Assembly (NCBI GenBank): GCA_036275365.1
Contig: DASUDX010000135.1
Location: 1 to 64,000, forward strand
Source of the DNA: DASUDX01 sp036275365
GTDB lineage: Bacteria > Pseudomonadota > Gammaproteobacteria > Nevskiales > Nevskiaceae
Length of the DNA: 64,000 nt
Direction: 5' to 3'
The notes beneath the pieces were generated by a model. That model was given only the letters and a program-made list of their open reading frames with translations. It ran no database searches and was not told the DNA's origin. Of this stretch, positions 43,215 through 51,986 are shown piece after piece. The number at the start of each line of letters is the position of its first letter. Positions within the stretch are counted from its first letter, which is position 1. Both the position numbers and the translations under genes were made by a program.

Positions 43215-44160
43215 GGACAAGGCAGGCGGCAGCGGGGAGAGGAACAGCGGCGGGATCAGCAGCGGCGGCGGGATCGGCGGGCTGGGCCTGCTGCTGCTGG
43301 CCGGGCTCGCCGGCTGTCAGGGGTCGGGCGGTACGCCCAGCCTGCCGGTGCTGGCCACCGACCAGGTGATCATCGCCCATCGCGGGGCCTCCGGCCATGC
43401 GCCCGAGCACACCTTCGCCGCCTATGACCTGGCGCGGGCGATGGGCGCGGAGTATCTGGAGCAGGACATCTCCCCCACCGCCGACGGCGTGCTGGTCTGC
43501 CTGCACGACACCACGCTGGACCGCACCGCCCGCGGCCCGGCCGAGAACTGCACCGGCAGCGTCAGCAGCAAGACCCTGGCCCAGCTGCGCACCTGCGAGG
43601 TGGGCAGCTGGTTCAACGAGAGCTTCCCGGAGCGGGCCCGGCCGGAGTATGTCGGTCAGCCGATCCCGACGCTGGAGGAGGTGTTCCAGCGCTATGGCCG
43701 CTCGGTCAACTACTACATCGAGACCAAGACCAGCGGCGGCCCGGTGGATGTCGAACGCGCCCTCTACGATCTGATCGTCAAGTACGGTCTGTACGAGGGC
43801 ATGGTGAGCCGCCGCCAGGTGCTGGTGCAGAGCTTCCAGCCGCAGTCGCTGCAGGCGATGCGGGCGATCGACGCAGCGGTGCCCCTGGTCCAGCTCACCC
43901 CCGGCGGCACCCTGCCGCTGCTGCCGGTGATCGCCAGCTATGCCTTCGGGGTGGGCCCGCCGGCGGGGGATGCGAGTGCCGAGCTGGTGACCCAGGCCCA
44001 TGCCCTGGGGCTGGCCGTGCACCCCTACACCATCAACGAGACGGCCGATCTGGAAACCCTGGCCGCCCGCTGCGTGGACGGGCTGTTCACCAACTTCCCG
44101 GATCGCTATCGCGCGGTGCTGGCCAGCCGCGTGCTCGACTGCCCGCCGCCGATCCGCTGA
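43213..44160 (+). CDS. Glycerophosphodiester phosphodiesterase, lipoprotein
   Basis: A 315-residue GDPD-fold enzyme. A Gly-rich leader and hydrophobic segment end in the lipobox LLAGLAGC (Cys near residue 36). Catalytic features: IIAHRGASGHAPEHTF, EYLEQDI for the metal Glu/Asp, and LVCLHDTTLDRT for the general-acid His. It releases glycerol-3-phosphate from deacylated phospholipids in the periplasm. The ATG at 43213 gives a correct lipoprotein signal, while further upstream sequence reads as the antisense of the thioesterase gene. GlpQ-like, but no glp genes are adjacent. Confidence 0.88.
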   Translation: MDKAGGSGERNSGGISSGGGIGGLGLLLLAGLAGCQGSGGTPSLPVLATDQVIIAHRGASGHAPEHTFAAYDLARAMGAEYLEQDISPTADGVLVCLHDTTLDRTARGPAENCTGSVSSKTLAQLRTCEVGSWFNESFPERARPEYVGQPIPTLEEVFQRYGRSVNYYIETKTSGGPVDVERALYDLIVKYGLYEGMVSRRQVLVQSFQPQSLQAMRAIDAAVPLVQLTPGGTLPLLPVIASYAFGVGPPAGDASAELVTQAHALGLAVHPYTINETADLETLAARCVDGLFTNFPDRYRAVLASRVLDCPPPIR

Positions 44161-44202
44161 GGCGCCGTCGCGGCGCTGTCCAGCCGGGCGCCGGCGCAGC
44201 GC

Positions 44203-44231
44203 TTGTGTGCTCGCCGCGCTGTGCCTAGACT
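44203..44231 (+). promoter_or_regulatory. suf operon promoter
   Basis: TTGTGT (44203-44208) and TAGACT (44226-44231) with 17-base spacing, the best sigma-70-type site of the window. The predicted start is near 44238, immediately before the palindrome at 44242-44264. Confidence 0.6.
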
Positions 44232-44241
44232 GCCGGCCCCA

Positions 44242-44264
44242 ATCAGGACCATTCCGGTCCTGAT
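44242..44264 (+). promoter_or_regulatory. Perfect palindromic operator before the suf regulator
   Basis: ATCAGGACC and GGTCCTGAT, a perfect 9-bp inverted repeat with five bases between, placed just downstream of the predicted transcription start and 15 bases before the regulator ATG. It suits a dimeric Rrf2 protein acting as autorepressor. It does not match the E. coli IscR type 1 or type 2 consensus well. As RNA it would form a 9-bp hairpin. Confidence 0.5.
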
Positions 44265-44278
44265 CGAAGGCGCTGGCG

Positions 44279-44734
44279 ATGATCCGTCTGGGCAAGCTCA
44301 CCGACTACGGCACCGTGCTGCTGACCGTGATGGCCGGCGAGGCGGAGCGTGTCTACACCGCCAGCGAGCTGGCCGAGCGCAGCCGCATTGCCGCCCCCAC
44401 CGTGGCCAAGCTGCTCAAGCAGCTCACCCGCGGCGGGCTGGTGGCCTCCGCCCGCGGCGCCCACGGCGGCTACCGGCTGGCCCGCGAGCCGGCCCGCATC
44501 AATGTCGCCGAGGTGGTGGAAGTGCTCGAAGGGCCGATTGCCCTGACCGAGTGCGCCCCCCAGGGCGGCGGCTGTGACCTGTCCCGTCGCTGCGGCGCCC
44601 GTGGCAATTTCCGGCTGATCGACCAGGCCATCCGCCAGGCGCTGCAGGCGGTCACCCTCGCCGACATGCACCAGCCGCCCGCGCGGGCCCGCGAATGGCC
44701 CCTGCACCTCCAGCCGCGAAGTCGCGGCGTCTGA
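44279..44734 (+). CDS. Rrf2-family SUF operon regulator
   Basis: A 151-residue IscR-like winged-helix protein (RLGKLTDYGTVLLTVMA; recognition region IAAPTVAKLLKQLTRGGLV) with three cysteines, Cys92, Cys99 and Cys105, in the ECAPQGGGCDLSRRC segment that ligates an Fe-S cluster. It matches the SUF-system regulator group found as first gene of suf operons in Xanthomonads and Pseudomonads relatives. It probably senses cluster status and represses sufBCDS when iron-sulfur supply is adequate. Only 16 bases separate it from sufB. Confidence 0.93.
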   Translation: MIRLGKLTDYGTVLLTVMAGEAERVYTASELAERSRIAAPTVAKLLKQLTRGGLVASARGAHGGYRLAREPARINVAEVVEVLEGPIALTECAPQGGGCDLSRRCGARGNFRLIDQAIRQALQAVTLADMHQPPARAREWPLHLQPRSRGV

Positions 44735-44750
44735 CCCAACGGCCACCCTC

Positions 44751-46214
44751 ATGGCAGCCACCCCGCAAGAAGTTGAAGGCCTGCTGTCGCGGCGCGAGTA
44801 CGCCGCCGGCTTCGTCACCGATATCGAGTCGGAGACGGTTCCCCCCGGCCTGTCCGAGGCGGTGATCCGGCTGATCTCGGCGCGCAAGCAGGAGCCCGAG
44901 TGGCTGCTGGAGTTCCGCCTCAAGGCCTACCGGCGCTGGCTGACCATGCGCATGCCGGACTGGGCCAAGCTCGACCTGGAACCGATCGACTACCAAGCGA
45001 TCAGCTATTACTCGGCGCCGAAATCGATGAAGGACGCGCCCAAGAGCCTCGCCGAGGTCGATCCCAAGCTGCTGGAAACCTACAAGAAGCTCGGCATCCC
45101 CCTGCAGGAGCAGGAGCTGCTGGCCGGGGTCCGGCGCGAGGTGGCGGTGGATGTGGTGTTCGATTCGGTCAGCGTCGCCACCACCTTCAAGGACAAGCTC
45201 CGGGCCGCCGGGGTGATCTTCTGTCCGATCAGCGAGGCGGTGCGCGAGCATCCGGAGCTGGTCCGCCAGTACCTCGGCAGCGTGGTGCCGGTGGGAGACA
45301 ACTTCTTTGCCGCGCTCAACTCGGCGGTGTTCACCGACGGCAGCTTCGTCTATGTGCCGCGCGGGGTCAGCTGCCCGATGGAGCTGTCCACCTACTTCCG
45401 CATCAACGAGCGCAACACCGGGCAGTTCGAGCGCACCCTGATCGTCTGCGAGGACGGCGCCAGCGTCAGCTATCTGGAGGGCTGCACCGCGCCGCAGCGC
45501 GACGAGAACCAGCTGCATGCCGCGGTGGTGGAGCTGGTGGCCCTGGCCGATGCCCGCATCAAGTACTCGACGGTGCAGAACTGGTACCCCGGCGACGAGC
45601 AGGGTCGGGGCGGCATCTACAACTTCGTCACCAAGCGCGGCGATTGCCGCGGCGACCGCTCGCGGATCAGCTGGACCCAGGTGGAAACCGGCTCGGCAAT
45701 CACCTGGAAGTATCCGAGCTGCCTGCTGCGCGGTGCCGATACCGTGGGCGAGTTCTACAGCGTGGCGGTCACCCACCACCGCCAGCAGGCCGATACCGGC
45801 ACCAAGATGATCCACATCGGCCCGCGCAGCCGCTCCACCATCGTCTCCAAGGGCATTGCGGCCGGGCGCAGCCAGCAGAGCTATCGCGGGCTGGTGCGGG
45901 TCCTGCCGTCGGCGGCCGGGGCACGCAACCACACCCAGTGCGACTCGCTGCTGATCGGCAGCCAGTGCGGCGCGCACACCTTCCCCTACACCGAGGTGCG
46001 CCACCCCGAGGCCCAGCTCGAACACGAGGCCACCACCAGCCGCATCAGCGAGGACCAGCTGTTCTACTGCCGGGCGCGCGGCGTGCCGGAGGAGGACGCG
46101 GTGAGTCTGATCGTCAACGGCTTCTGCAAGGATGTGTTCAAGGAGCTGCCCATGGAATTCGCCGTGGAAGCCCAGAAGCTGCTCGCCGTCTCGCTGGAAG
46201 GAGCCGTGGGATGA
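44751..46214 (+). CDS. sufB: Fe-S cluster scaffold subunit SufB
   Basis: A 487-residue protein of normal SufB length. The typical N-terminus runs from YAAGFVTDIESETVPPGLSE; the core beta-helix includes VPRGVSCPMELSTYFRIN and EGCTAPQRDENQLHAAVVEL, and the C-terminal part has RNHTQCDSLLIGSQCGAHTF (Cys region for cluster assembly) and ARGVPEEDAVSLIVNGF. SufB with SufC and SufD forms the SufBC2D scaffold that assembles Fe-S clusters. Unusually, 341 bases separate it from sufC. Confidence 0.97.
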   Translation: MAATPQEVEGLLSRREYAAGFVTDIESETVPPGLSEAVIRLISARKQEPEWLLEFRLKAYRRWLTMRMPDWAKLDLEPIDYQAISYYSAPKSMKDAPKSLAEVDPKLLETYKKLGIPLQEQELLAGVRREVAVDVVFDSVSVATTFKDKLRAAGVIFCPISEAVREHPELVRQYLGSVVPVGDNFFAALNSAVFTDGSFVYVPRGVSCPMELSTYFRINERNTGQFERTLIVCEDGASVSYLEGCTAPQRDENQLHAAVVELVALADARIKYSTVQNWYPGDEQGRGGIYNFVTKRGDCRGDRSRISWTQVETGSAITWKYPSCLLRGADTVGEFYSVAVTHHRQQADTGTKMIHIGPRSRSTIVSKGIAAGRSQQSYRGLVRVLPSAAGARNHTQCDSLLIGSQCGAHTFPYTEVRHPEAQLEHEATTSRISEDQLFYCRARGVPEEDAVSLIVNGFCKDVFKELPMEFAVEAQKLLAVSLEGAVG

Positions 46215-46555
46215 GCGCCGGTCCGCGCAGCGGAGGAAACGCCACACAAGGTGGCGTTTCCAGGCGCGAATGCCCGCGCGTTTCGCGCGGGCCGGGGCAC
46301 GCCGGTCCGTCCTCCCTCTCGTCCCCGTGCAGGTGGAGGAGTGCCCACGTTTCGCGCGGGCCGGGCAGCGCCGGTCACTGGTCTGTCTCTGCAGGGCGTG
46401 GGTATCGCCGTCTGGTCGAGCCGGGTCGCGCTGGCCAGTCCTCCCTTCTTTCCGGGCGCCGCGGGCGCGGTTCACGCGTCTCAAGCGGATCCGCTGCGGC
46501 GATCCGGCGCCGCTCCGGCCACCCTCTTCTTCCGCTCTGACTCCACTCTGACTCC
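46215..46555. repeat. sufB-sufC intergenic region with hairpins and degenerate tandem repeats
   Basis: This 341-base gap holds no credible gene. After the hairpin at 46235-46261 it contains a second stem (GCCCGCGCG, TTT, CGCGCGGGC; 46272-46292) and at least two tandem copies of a unit about 61-69 bp long that begins CGTTTCGCGCGGGCCGGG (46279 and 46348). A more diverged copy begins near 46409 (CGTCTGGTCGAGCCGGG). In one frame they read as repeats of the pattern RFARAGxRRS, but there is no ribosome site or stable protein pattern. It looks like a decaying intergenic repeat element within the operon. Confidence 0.65.
46235..46261 (+). terminator. Strong hairpin behind sufB
   Basis: GGAAACGCCAC (46235-46245) and GTGGCGTTTCC (46251-46261) form a perfect 11-bp stem with a five-base loop, 20 bases after the sufB stop. 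Without a T tract it may act as an attenuator or as a 3' end protecting sufB mRNA. Confidence 0.5.
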
Positions 46556-47298
<743 letters not shown>

Positions 47299-47299
<1 letters not shown>

Positions 47300-48450
47300 T
47301 GGGACTGCCGCTCGACCACTGGCCCGTGCTCGCCGGCCGCGAGGCCTGGCGCTCGCGCTGGATCGCCGAGGGCTTTCCCCGCGACGACCACGAGGCCTTT
47401 CACTACACCGACCTGTCTGATCTCGACAGCCGGCACTGGCCGCTGGCCGGGCCGCTGCCGGTAGACGGACCGGAGACGCTGCCGGGCCTTGCGCCGTGGC
47501 CGCTGGAGGCGCTGGCCGCTCCAGGCCTGGCCGAGGACTGGGCGTTCGCCGCGCTCAACGCCAGCTATGCCGGCCAGGGCCTGCAGCTGCAGCTCGCGGC
47601 CGATCAGCGACTGGGCTGGCGGCAGGCCGGCCTGCGCACACCGGCCGGTCAGCAGCTGCATTTCCAGCATCGGCTGCGGCTCGGCGCCCGTGCCGAGGCG
47701 CAGGTGCTGATCGACCACCAGGGCGGCGCCGGGGGGCTGAGCAGCCACTGGCTGGAGATACAGCTTGACGACGGCGCCCAGCTGACCCTGGTCCGTGTGC
47801 AGGATGACGCGGCGGACCATCAGCACCTGGCGCTGACCCGCGTCCAGTTGGGGCGCGACAGCCGCTTGCATCTGATCACCCTCGACCGCGGCCAGGGCCG
47901 GGCCCGCCACGACCTCCAGGTGCGCCTCGCCGGCCGGGGGGCCGAGGCCCAGCTCGATGGTCTGTATCTGCCCGCCGGGCGCCAGCATCTGGACACCCAG
48001 CTCTCGGTGCAGCACCAGGCCGAGCACACCCGCAGCCGCCAGTTCCACCGCGGCATCGCGGCGGATCGGGGTGTGGCGGTGTTCAACGGCCAGGTGCGCG
48101 TGCACCGCGGCGCGCGCGGCAGCGACAGCGATCAGAAGATGGCCCATCTGCTGCTCGGTCCGGCGGCGCGGGTCAATGCCAAGCCGGAGCTGGTGATCGA
48201 CCACGACGAGGTCAAGTGCGCCCACGGCGCCAGCACCGGCCAGCTCGATGCCGCCGCCCTGCACTATCTGCGCAGCCGCGGACTGGCGCAGAGCGAGGCG
48301 CGCGCCCTGCTGGTGGCCGCCTTCGCCGGCACCGTGCTGGAGCGCCTGCCGCTGGAGGCCCTGCGCCGCCGCGAGCAGCAGGTGCTGCTGCAGCGGCTGG
48401 GGGCAGCGGCGCCGCTGGAGATGCTGGCGCTGGAGGAGGCCCTGGCATGA
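47299..48450 (+). CDS. sufD: Fe-S cluster scaffold subunit SufD
   Basis: A 383-residue SufD: N-terminal region with the EAFHYTDLSDL motif, a beta-helix middle, and the C-terminal block RVNAKPELVIDHDEVKCAHGASTGQL less its ends, followed by LHYLRSRGLAQSEARALL. SufD pairs with SufB and helps iron acquisition for the nascent cluster. Translationally coupled on both sides (TGATG with sufC, ATGA with sufS). Confidence 0.96.
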
Positions 48451-49658
48451 ACGCCCCTCTGGATGTCGAGGCGCTGCGCGCCCAGTTCCCGATCCTGGCG
48501 CGGCCGGTGCGCGGCAAGCGCCTGGCCTATCTGGACAACGCCGCCACCACCCAGAAGCCGCGGGCGGTGATCGAGGCGATCAGCCGCTACTACGAAACCA
48601 GCAACGCCAATGTGCATCGTGCGGTGCACGCCCTGGCCGAGGCCGCCACCACCCAGTACGAGGCGGCGCGCGACACCATCGCCCGGTTCGTCGGCGCCGC
48701 GCGCGAGGAAATCGTCTTCACCCGTGGCACCACCGAGGCGGTGAATCTGGTGGCGCGCAGCTTTCTGCAGCCACGCCTGCGGCCGGGCGATCAGGTGCTG
48801 CTCACCGGCATGGAGCATCACTCCAACATCGTGCCCTGGCAGCTGGCCGGTGCCGAGACCCTGGCCGCGCCGGTGCTCGACAACGGCGAGGTCGATCTGG
48901 AGGCCTGGACCGCGCTGCTCGGCCCGCGGGTGCGACTGGTGGCGGTGAGCCAGGTCTCCAACACGCTGGGCACCGTCAACCCGCTGGCCACGCTCATCGC
49001 CCGCGCCCATGCCCAGGGCATTCCGGTGCTGGTGGACGGCGCCCAGGGTCTGGCCCATGAACGGGTGGATCTGCACGCCCTTGGTGCGGATTTCTATGTG
49101 GCCGGTGCCCACAAGGCCTATGGCCCGACCGGCTTCGGCTTTCTCTATGGCCGTCGCGAGCATCTCGAGGCGATGCCGCCCTGGCAGGGCGGTGGCGACA
49201 TGATCCGCAGCGTGGCCTTCGAGGGCAGCAGCTGGAACGAGCCGCCGTACCGCTTCGAGGCCGGCACGCCGGACATGGCCGGCGCCATCGGCTGTGCCGC
49301 CGCGCTGGACTGGATCGAGGCCCAGGGCCTGGAGCGCCTGGCCGGCCACGAGCAGGCCCTGCTGCGCGAGGCCACCGAGCGGCTGAGCCGGATTCCCGGC
49401 CTGCGCCTGATCGGCACCGCGCCGCACAAGGGCGCCATCCTCTCCTTCGTGGTGGACGGGGCACCGGCCGCCGATCTCGGCAGCCTGCTCGATCTCGAAG
49501 GGGTGGCGATCCGCACCGGCCACCACTGCACCATGCCGCTGATGAAGCGGTATGGCGTCGCCGCCACCGCCCGCGCCAGCCTCGCCGCCTACAACAACGG
49601 CGAGGATCTCGAGCAGTTCGAACGCGCCCTGCACAAGGCGCTCCGCCTCCTCTCCTGA
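48447..49658 (+). CDS. sufS: Cysteine desulfurase SufS
   Basis: A 403-residue class V PLP enzyme. It has YLDNAATTQKP near the N-terminus, TRGTTEAVNLVA, His in MEHHSNIVPW, the PLP lysine in VAGAHKAYGPTG and the catalytic cysteine in RTGHHCTMPLM. It supplies sulfur as persulfide to the SufBCD scaffold. The usual helpers sufE or sufU, and sufA/sufT, are not in the rest of the operon within the window. Overlaps sufD by four bases. Confidence 0.96.
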   Translation: MNAPLDVEALRAQFPILARPVRGKRLAYLDNAATTQKPRAVIEAISRYYETSNANVHRAVHALAEAATTQYEAARDTIARFVGAAREEIVFTRGTTEAVNLVARSFLQPRLRPGDQVLLTGMEHHSNIVPWQLAGAETLAAPVLDNGEVDLEAWTALLGPRVRLVAVSQVSNTLGTVNPLATLIARAHAQGIPVLVDGAQGLAHERVDLHALGADFYVAGAHKAYGPTGFGFLYGRREHLEAMPPWQGGGDMIRSVAFEGSSWNEPPYRFEAGTPDMAGAIGCAAALDWIEAQGLERLAGHEQALLREATERLSRIPGLRLIGTAPHKGAILSFVVDGAPAADLGSLLDLEGVAIRTGHHCTMPLMKRYGVAATARASLAAYNNGEDLEQFERALHKALRLLS

Positions 49659-49669
49659 CCCCGCCACCC

Positions 49670-50080
49670 ATGCACCAGATCCGACTCGTCCACACCAGCA
49701 CCCTGCCGCTCGCCGAGCTGTTCGACCGTCTTGCCGATCACAACCGCCTGCAGGCGGTGTTCGGCATCCCGGTGCGGCGCATCCGCGACGGCCAGGGCGA
49801 CCCCAACGGCGTGGGCTCGGTGCGCCGCCTCGGCGTCGGCCCGCTGGCGGTGGAGGAAACCGTGACCGGCCTCGAGCCGCAGCGCTCGATCGATTACCGG
49901 ATCACCCGCGGCGGCTTTCCGCTGCGCGAGCACCGCGGCCATCTGCAATTCGAGCCGCTGGCCGTCGGCTCACGGGTGGAGTGGAGCATCCAGTTCGAGT
50001 CCGCCCTGCCGCTGGCCGGCACCGCGCTGAAGCTGCTGCTGACCCTGGCCATCGGCCAGGGCCTCAAGCGGCTGGGCTGA
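49670..50080 (+). CDS. SRPBCC-family protein
   Basis: A 136-residue START/Bet v 1-like fold (polyketide cyclase/dehydrase type): N-terminal strand MHQIRLVHTSTLPLAELFD, then FGIPVRRIRDGQGDPNGVGS and a long C-terminal helix (ALPLAGTALKLLLTLAIGQG). Such proteins bind hydrophobic ligands; role unknown. Eleven bases behind sufS and likely co-transcribed. Confidence 0.8.
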   Translation: MHQIRLVHTSTLPLAELFDRLADHNRLQAVFGIPVRRIRDGQGDPNGVGSVRRLGVGPLAVEETVTGLEPQRSIDYRITRGGFPLREHRGHLQFEPLAVGSRVEWSIQFESALPLAGTALKLLLTLAIGQGLKRLG

Positions 50081-50085
50081 GCGCC

Positions 50086-50955
50086 ATGGCCCGTGCTCCG
50101 GCCAAGAAGGCCGCCAAGCCCCGCAGCCCGGCCCCGGCCAAGACCGCGCGCCGCAGCCGCCCGGCCGGCGCCACCGCGCCCGCCCGCGAGGCGTCCACCG
50201 CCGGGATGGTCAAGCCGGGACGCTGGCGGGAGCCGCCGCCGCCGGCGATCGATGTCGAGGAGTTCCGCAAGGTGGTGGTCAGCCGCCGCTCGGTGCGCAA
50301 GTTCACCGCGCGGCCCATCCCCCCGGCGGTGCTGCAGGACTGCCTCGATCTCGCCCTGCTCGCCCCCAACTCCTCCAATCTGCAGCCCTGGGGACTGGTG
50401 GTGGTGCAGACCCCGGCGCTCAAGGCCCGGCTCGCCGAGGCCTGTCTGGGCCAGAGCGCGGCGCGCACCGCTGCCGAGCTGATCGTGGTGACCGCGCGCA
50501 CCGGCACCTTCCTGGAGAACGCCCGCGAGAGCCTGCGCCGCTGGCCGCTGCCGAGCCCGCCGCCGAAGCTGTGGAGCGACTACTACCGCAAGCTGGTGCC
50601 GCTGATGTACGGCCAGGGGCCGCTGGGCGCACTGGGCCTGATCAAGCGCAATGCCCTGCGGCTGGCCGCCGTGCTCGGACCGATCATGCGCCCGCCCTCC
50701 AGCCAGGCCGAGCTGCGGCTGTGGGCCACCAAGAGCGCGGCGCTGGCGGCGGAGAACCTGATGCTGGCCCTGCGCGCCCACGGCTATGACAGCTGCCCGA
50801 TGGAAGGCTTCGACGAGCCGCGCGTGCAGCGCCTGCTGCGACTGCCGCGCGATGCCAGCGTGGTGATGGTGATCGGCGCCGGCGAGCGTGCTGCCGACGG
50901 CGTCTACTACCCGCAGATGCGCCTGCCGCGCGAGCGCTTCATCCAGGTGCTCTGA
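50086..50955 (+). CDS. Nitroreductase-family protein with basic N-terminal tail
   Basis: A 289-residue protein. Residues 1-50 are Lys/Ala/Pro/Arg-rich, resembling a disordered nucleic-acid-binding tail. The rest is an FMN-dependent nitroreductase fold: SRRSVRKFTARPIP, LLAPNSSNLQPWGLVVVQ and, near the end, SCPMEGFDEPRVQRLL. The ATG at 50086 is five bases after the SRPBCC stop; a start at the later Met in GMVKPGRW is possible and would remove most of the tail. Substrate unknown. Confidence 0.82.
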   Translation: MARAPAKKAAKPRSPAPAKTARRSRPAGATAPAREASTAGMVKPGRWREPPPPAIDVEEFRKVVVSRRSVRKFTARPIPPAVLQDCLDLALLAPNSSNLQPWGLVVVQTPALKARLAEACLGQSAARTAAELIVVTARTGTFLENARESLRRWPLPSPPPKLWSDYYRKLVPLMYGQGPLGALGLIKRNALRLAAVLGPIMRPPSSQAELRLWATKSAALAAENLMLALRAHGYDSCPMEGFDEPRVQRLLRLPRDASVVMVIGAGERAADGVYYPQMRLPRERFIQVL

Positions 50956-50963
50956 GCACGGGG

Positions 50964-50986
50964 CCTGAGCCCGCGCCGGACTCAGG
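50964..50986. terminator. Short hairpin between nitroreductase and ispD
   Basis: CCTGAG (50964-50969) and CTCAGG (50981-50986) flank an 11-base GC-rich loop; the ispD stop lies in one arm. Same layout as the recN/fur and RND/PhoD convergent ends. Confidence 0.3.
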
Positions 50987-51704
50987 GCTGCTTGGCCTGC
51001 TCGCCGAGCCAGAAGCCGGCGAGCGCCAGATCCTCCGGGTAGGTGACCTTGAGGTTGGACTCGCGCCCGCGCACCAGCCGCGGCTTGTAGCCGGCGCGCT
51101 CCATGGCACTGGACTCGTCGGTGATCGCAATGTTGTGGGCCTGGCAATCGGCCAGGGCCTGGCGCAGGGGCTCGAGGGCGAACAGCTGCGGGGTCTGGGC
51201 GCGCCAGTAGAAGGCGCGGTCCTCGGTGGAGCTGACCTTGCCCTGCTTGCCCTTCTTGAGCGTGTCGGTCACCGGCAGCGCCAGCAGGCCGCCGTGCACA
51301 TCGTCGGCCTCGTCGCGCAGCCGCTCCAGATCGGCCCATTCCAGACAGGGCCGGGCCGCGTCGTGCACCAGCACATAGACCTCGCGGAAGGCCCGGCTGC
51401 GCGCAGCCACCACCTCCAGCCCGGCGGCCACCGACTCGGCCCGCGCGGCACCGCCGATGGTGGTGACGATCTTGGGATGGCGCGCCACCGGCAGACGGGC
51501 GTACTCGCCGTCGTTCTTCGCCAGCACCAGCACCACCCCATCGATCCAGCCAGCGTCGAGAAAGGGCGCCAGGCTCCACTCGATCAGCGCCCGCCCGGCC
51601 AGCGGCAGATACTGCTTGGGGCGGCTGCCGCCCATCCGCGAGCCGCCGCCGGCGGCCGGGATCACCGCCCAGTAGCGCGGTGTCTCGCTGGCCGCGCCGC
51701 TCAT
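50982..51704 (-). CDS. ispD: 2-C-methyl-D-erythritol 4-phosphate cytidylyltransferase
   Basis: A 240-residue nucleotidyltransferase of the MEP isoprenoid pathway. CTP-binding loop VIPAAGGGSRMGGSRPKQYL, then VLVHDAARPC, PVTDTLKKG and the C-terminal ESNLKVTYPEDLALA. ATG overlaps the ftsB stop (ATGA). Last gene of the eno-ftsB-ispD run; ispF, often next, is instead at 12.4-12.9 kb. Confidence 0.96.
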   Translation of the reverse strand: MSGAASETPRYWAVIPAAGGGSRMGGSRPKQYLPLAGRALIEWSLAPFLDAGWIDGVVLVLAKNDGEYARLPVARHPKIVTTIGGAARAESVAAGLEVVAARSRAFREVYVLVHDAARPCLEWADLERLRDEADDVHGGLLALPVTDTLKKGKQGKVSSTEDRAFYWRAQTPQLFALEPLRQALADCQAHNIAITDESSAMERAGYKPRLVRGRESNLKVTYPEDLALAGFWLGEQAKQP

Positions 51705-51982
51705 GGCGCCTCGACCACCAGGAAGAAGGTCTCGTCAGGCTGGATCATGCCCAGGGTGTGACGGGCGCGTGCCTCGATCGCCGCCTGACCGGAGTTGAGA
51801 TCCTGCACCTCGGCGTCCAGCGCCGCGTTGCGGCTGCGCAGACGGTCGAGCTCGGCCTGCTCGATGGCGAGCTGGGCGCGCAGGCGCTGGGTGTGGGCGA
51901 TGCCGCCCTCGCCCACCCACAGCCGCAGCTGCAGGCCGGCCAGCATCAGCCCCAGCACCGCGATGGCGAGCTTCTTGCGCAA
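51701..51982 (-). CDS. ftsB: Cell division protein FtsB
   Basis: A 93-residue bitopic division protein: one membrane helix (about 4-20, LAIAVLGLMLAGLQLRLWVG), then GEGGIAHTQRL and a periplasmic coiled coil ending in ARHTLGMIQPDETFFLVV. FtsB joins FtsL and FtsQ in activating septal synthesis. The best start by alignment is the TTG at 51982, four bases after the eno stop; a GTG further upstream inside eno would add twelve polar residues. Standard eno-ftsB-ispD order. Confidence 0.9.
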   Translation of the reverse strand: MRKKLAIAVLGLMLAGLQLRLWVGEGGIAHTQRLRAQLAIEQAELDRLRSRNAALDAEVQDLNSGQAAIEARARHTLGMIQPDETFFLVVEAP

Positions 51983-51986
51983 CCGC

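Noticed and set aside
46132..46551. Open frames through the sufB-sufC gap reading as RFARAGxRRS repeats.
   Set aside because: No ribosome site, frames begin inside sufB, and the pattern follows from the DNA repeats themselves.
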